Of a stretch of DNA of 64,000 nt, positions 61,960 to 64,000 are shown piece after piece. Both the position numbers and the translations under genes were made by a program. This stretch comes from Gammaproteobacteria bacterium. Its GTDB lineage: Bacteria; Pseudomonadota; Gammaproteobacteria; Steroidobacterales; Steroidobacteraceae. Location: the NCBI GenBank assembly GCA_025359565.1, contig JANYFY010000025.1, forward strand, positions 62,001 to 126,000. The letters run 5' to 3'. Below the pieces are notes generated by a model. The model saw only the letters and a list, made by a program, of their open reading frames with translations. It did no database searches and was not told the DNA's origin. Numbering within the stretch: position 1 is the first letter of the stretch; each line of letters opens with the position of its first letter.

Positions 61960-63345
61960 TCAAAATTTAGTCGAACTCTTCGCCGTGATCGTTTCCAGAC
62001 CATGACCGTGCGGTCCTCTCTCGCGCATGCGCAGCAGCACGGTTAAGGCAACACCGGCTAATCCTAGGCCCGAAAAAATCAACAGACCTAGTCGGTAACC
62101 TTGCAAATTGCCGAGTCCGGCGTGCTGATGATCGTTGGCGCTGCCGATCGCTAAGTTGAGCACAAAAAACCCCACTTGCTCGACCAAGGTCATCAGCGCG
62201 TAGGCGGTACCAAGCCGAGATTGGTCAACGAGATACGCGACGCAGGGCCACATGACCGCCGGAATGACGGAAAACGCGAGCCCCATCATGCACAAGGGTA
62301 TGTACAGCGTGATATTCGTGTAGCCCATCAGCACATACGCCGGCATCAGAATCAGCGCAGCGGTCATCATCAAGGTCGCGCGCTGGCCGATTCGGTCCGA
62401 CAATAGTCCGAGCAGCGGGGTTGCGATCATGGCGGAGAGCGGTAAAAGACTCGCGAACCCACCCGCCTGCTGGTGCGCGAGCATGCGCATGGCTTCAGTA
62501 GCGCCAAGCCCGCCGTGATCCTCGAGAATACGGTTGGTGAAAAAATCGATTGCGAATGTGCGAAAAGGGAAGATCGCCGAATAAAATGTCAGGCAAATGC
62601 CGACGACATACCAATACGAGGGGTTAAATTTGAGCGACTGACGAAGGTTGATGTTGCGTTTTGCACTAGAGGCGATCGGCAATGCGCGACTCGCGCCTGC
62701 AGCGTGTCTCTCGAGTGCCCAATAGACTCCTGAGCACAAAATCGCAATGGTGCCGGCGCCTACCGCCAACAATAGCGGGCCTTGCCAACTGGGCTCGGTG
62801 CTCAGCCCATGAGGATAGAACACTTTGTTTGCCCATCCCGGGGAATTATCGGCGGCTACCGACGCCAGTCGCGCGATCGTAATCTTGATACCAAAGGCAA
62901 AAGCGAGCTCCTTGCCTTTGAACCATTTCGCAATTACCGTGGTGGCGGCGACTACCAGCGACTCCCCGCCCAACCCAAGCAAAGCTCGGCCTGCAATCAT
63001 CGTGTTCGGATGTCCGCTAGCCGCGGTGAGTGCCGCTCCTAAGCAACAGATCACCGCAAACAACGGAATCGCTCGCTGCGTACCGATTCGGTCGATGACC
63101 ATACCGCCGAGCAGCAGCGTGAGAATCGCGCTCGCGGCGTAGGCGGAATTCAACCAACCGAATGTGGTCGCAGAAAAACCTAACTCCTGGATGAAAATGC
63201 GTTCGAGCGGATTGATGCTGTCGTAAATATAGTAAGTGCCACAACCCATCGTGAGGCTGACGAACAGGAGCACGGTCCATCGATACAGAACGGAGGGTTG
63301 TCCTGGCAATTCGGCGACGGCGTTGACGCTGGGGGTGATGCTCAA
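61960..63345 (-). CDS. MFS transporter
   Basis: 461 residues, 12 predicted helices, with the MFS motif A-like GGMVIDRIGTQRAIPLF after helix 2 and GLLSDRIGQRATLMM after helix 8. Overlaps agaS stop by 4 bp, so they are coupled. With agaS and a TonB receptor it probably imports an amino sugar or related carbohydrate across the inner membrane. Confidence 0.93.
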   Translation of the reverse strand: MSITPSVNAVAELPGQPSVLYRWTVLLFVSLTMGCGTYYIYDSINPLERIFIQELGFSATTFGWLNSAYAASAILTLLLGGMVIDRIGTQRAIPLFAVICCLGAALTAASGHPNTMIAGRALLGLGGESLVVAATTVIAKWFKGKELAFAFGIKITIARLASVAADNSPGWANKVFYPHGLSTEPSWQGPLLLAVGAGTIAILCSGVYWALERHAAGASRALPIASSAKRNINLRQSLKFNPSYWYVVGICLTFYSAIFPFRTFAIDFFTNRILEDHGGLGATEAMRMLAHQQAGGFASLLPLSAMIATPLLGLLSDRIGQRATLMMTAALILMPAYVLMGYTNITLYIPLCMMGLAFSVIPAVMWPCVAYLVDQSRLGTAYALMTLVEQVGFFVLNLAIGSANDHQHAGLGNLQGYRLGLLIFSGLGLAGVALTVLLRMRERGPHGHGLETITAKSSTKF

Positions 63346-64000
63346 GGCTGCTTACCCCAGGGATATACCGAGACGCCCTGCACTACGCGGTTGACGACGC
63401 CGCTGGCATTAGGCGCGTCGGGCCGCAATCCAAGTGCCAGCGACTGCCGCAAAGCCAAGCTCTGCGCGAACACTGCGTAAGGGAAGCACAGATCGATGTC
63501 CGCGGCCTCCGCCGCACCCGCTATGCAAATCTCGTCCAATGACGCGACGGCCAACGGCTCAGCGGTCAGTGCTAGCACGCGCGCCGCAATCCCGTCGTCG
63601 CGAAGCTCACGGAGCAAGTCGATCTCATAGGCGCGCGTGTAAGTATTATTGCTGAGGAACATGACCACCAATGTTTTGGCGTTAAGAAATGTCTTCGGGC
63701 CATGCCGAAATCCTAAGGCGGTGTCGCAGGTGGCGACCACCATGCCATCCGTGAGCTCCAGCATTTTCAGAGCCGCTTCGCGCGCCAGCCCCTTGAGCTC
63801 GCTGTTACCGAGATACACGATCCGTTCGAATTTTAAGGCTTCGAGACGGGAGAAGACCAAAGAATCGGCGAGTATCTGATTTGTCCATCGGCCGAGTGTT
63901 GCCGCCGCCTGTGGAGCCAGCGACTCGAAAGCAATCGCACCGCTCAGCAACATACTGGAAAAGCTCGACGTCATGGCAAAGCCACGATCGTTGGTTTCCT
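63342..64000 (-). CDS. agaS: AgaS-like sugar isomerase/deaminase, SIS domain (5' end outside window)
   Basis: Open reading frame runs from the right edge (ETNDRGFAMTSSFSSML) to the stop at 63342; an apparent ATG at 63974 is internal, since the frame continues upstream with conserved residues. Second SIS domain: FERIVYLGNSELKGLAREAA, LGFRHGPKTFLNAKTLVVMF, LSNNTYTRAYEIDLLRELRD. This pattern is typical of AgaS, which converts amino-sugar phosphates (galactosamine-6-P / N-acetyl derivatives). The first SIS domain must lie beyond 64000. Confidence 0.9.
   Translation of the reverse strand, partial: ETNDRGFAMTSSFSSMLLSGAIAFESLAPQAAATLGRWTNQILADSLVFSRLEALKFERIVYLGNSELKGLAREAALKMLELTDGMVVATCDTALGFRHGPKTFLNAKTLVVMFLSNNTYTRAYEIDLLRELRDDGIAARVLALTAEPLAVASLDEICIAGAAEAADIDLCFPYAVFAQSLALRQSLALGLRPDAPNASGVVNRVVQGVSVYPWGKQP

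Noticed and set aside
61920-62003. Longer TonB receptor start at 62003
   Set aside because: It would put a basic stretch before the signal peptide and overlap the MFS gene; the ATG at 61919 has GGGGAG in place.
63342-63974. A complete 210-residue SIS protein starting at the ATG at 63974
   Set aside because: The frame stays open to the right edge with AgaS-like residues (ETNDRGFA) before that Met, so the gene is cut by the window and the ATG is internal.

Overview
The window looks like chromosome of an uncultured or little-studied gammaproteobacterium of the Xanthomonadales/Nevskiales/Steroidobacter neighbourhood. This is inferred from the housekeeping order dprA–LysM–def–fmt–rsmB–DUF4390–ntrY–ntrX, a split three-gene transhydrogenase (pntAA-pntAB-pntB), several large TonB-dependent receptors, and TPR-sulfotransferase and DUF3106 genes. 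No rRNA, tRNA, CRISPR array, prophage or complete insertion sequence was recognised.

Layout. 1–14.2 kb is core: DNA processing (dprA), formyl-methionine metabolism (def, fmt), rRNA methylation (rsmB), an NtrYX-like two-component pair, a SPOR protein, argS and priA. 14.4–16.4 kb is a sigma factor operon ending in a DUF3106 protein. 16.4–21.3 kb holds an aminotransferase/BKACE pair, a pilin accessory protein, an oxidoreductase and an LssY-like protein. 21.4–26.2 kb is a scrap region: an alpha/beta hydrolase joined to gene debris, two copies of a 246-bp direct repeat, an IS fragment, a truncated monooxygenase, an intact mazEF module, and a fic gene cut into two halves with mazEF and one repeat copy between them.

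26.2–40.8 kb is the most coherent accessory block, mostly co-directional and often overlapping: VOC protein, two GNATs, DgcN-like (DUF1611) and DgcA-like (enolase superfamily) enzymes, TPR-sulfotransferase, TonB receptor, TolB-propeller/PHP metallohydrolase, APC permease, and an N-acyl-D-amino-acid deacylase homologue. I read it as a candidate uptake and catabolic system for D-glutamate or N-acyl/D-amino-acid peptides. 40.8–45.1 kb is a second decay zone: a mosaic Cys-rich/CHAT-tail pseudogene, a frameshifted membrane XRE regulator, a zeta-toxin fragment abutting an LD-carboxypeptidase stub, and an intact vapBC between 20-bp direct repeats. 45.1–50.1 kb carries a lipoprotein metallophosphoesterase, a second TonB receptor paralogous to the first, a TIGR02466 oxygenase-like protein and a secreted RNase T2.

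50.2–58.9 kb returns to general metabolism: ABC exporter, pnt operon, HNH nuclease, 5'-3' exonuclease, and an acetyl-CoA synthetase with an unusual histone-H1-like lysine/arginine tail. 59–64 kb is a reverse-strand operon agaS–MFS–TonB receptor, probably for amino-sugar use, with agaS running off the right edge. Two signatures recur: perfect or near-perfect tandem duplications of 12–24 bp inside coding linkers and at gene ends, and many whole or broken toxin genes (fic, mazF, parE-like, zeta, vapC) between 23.8 and 44.7 kb.
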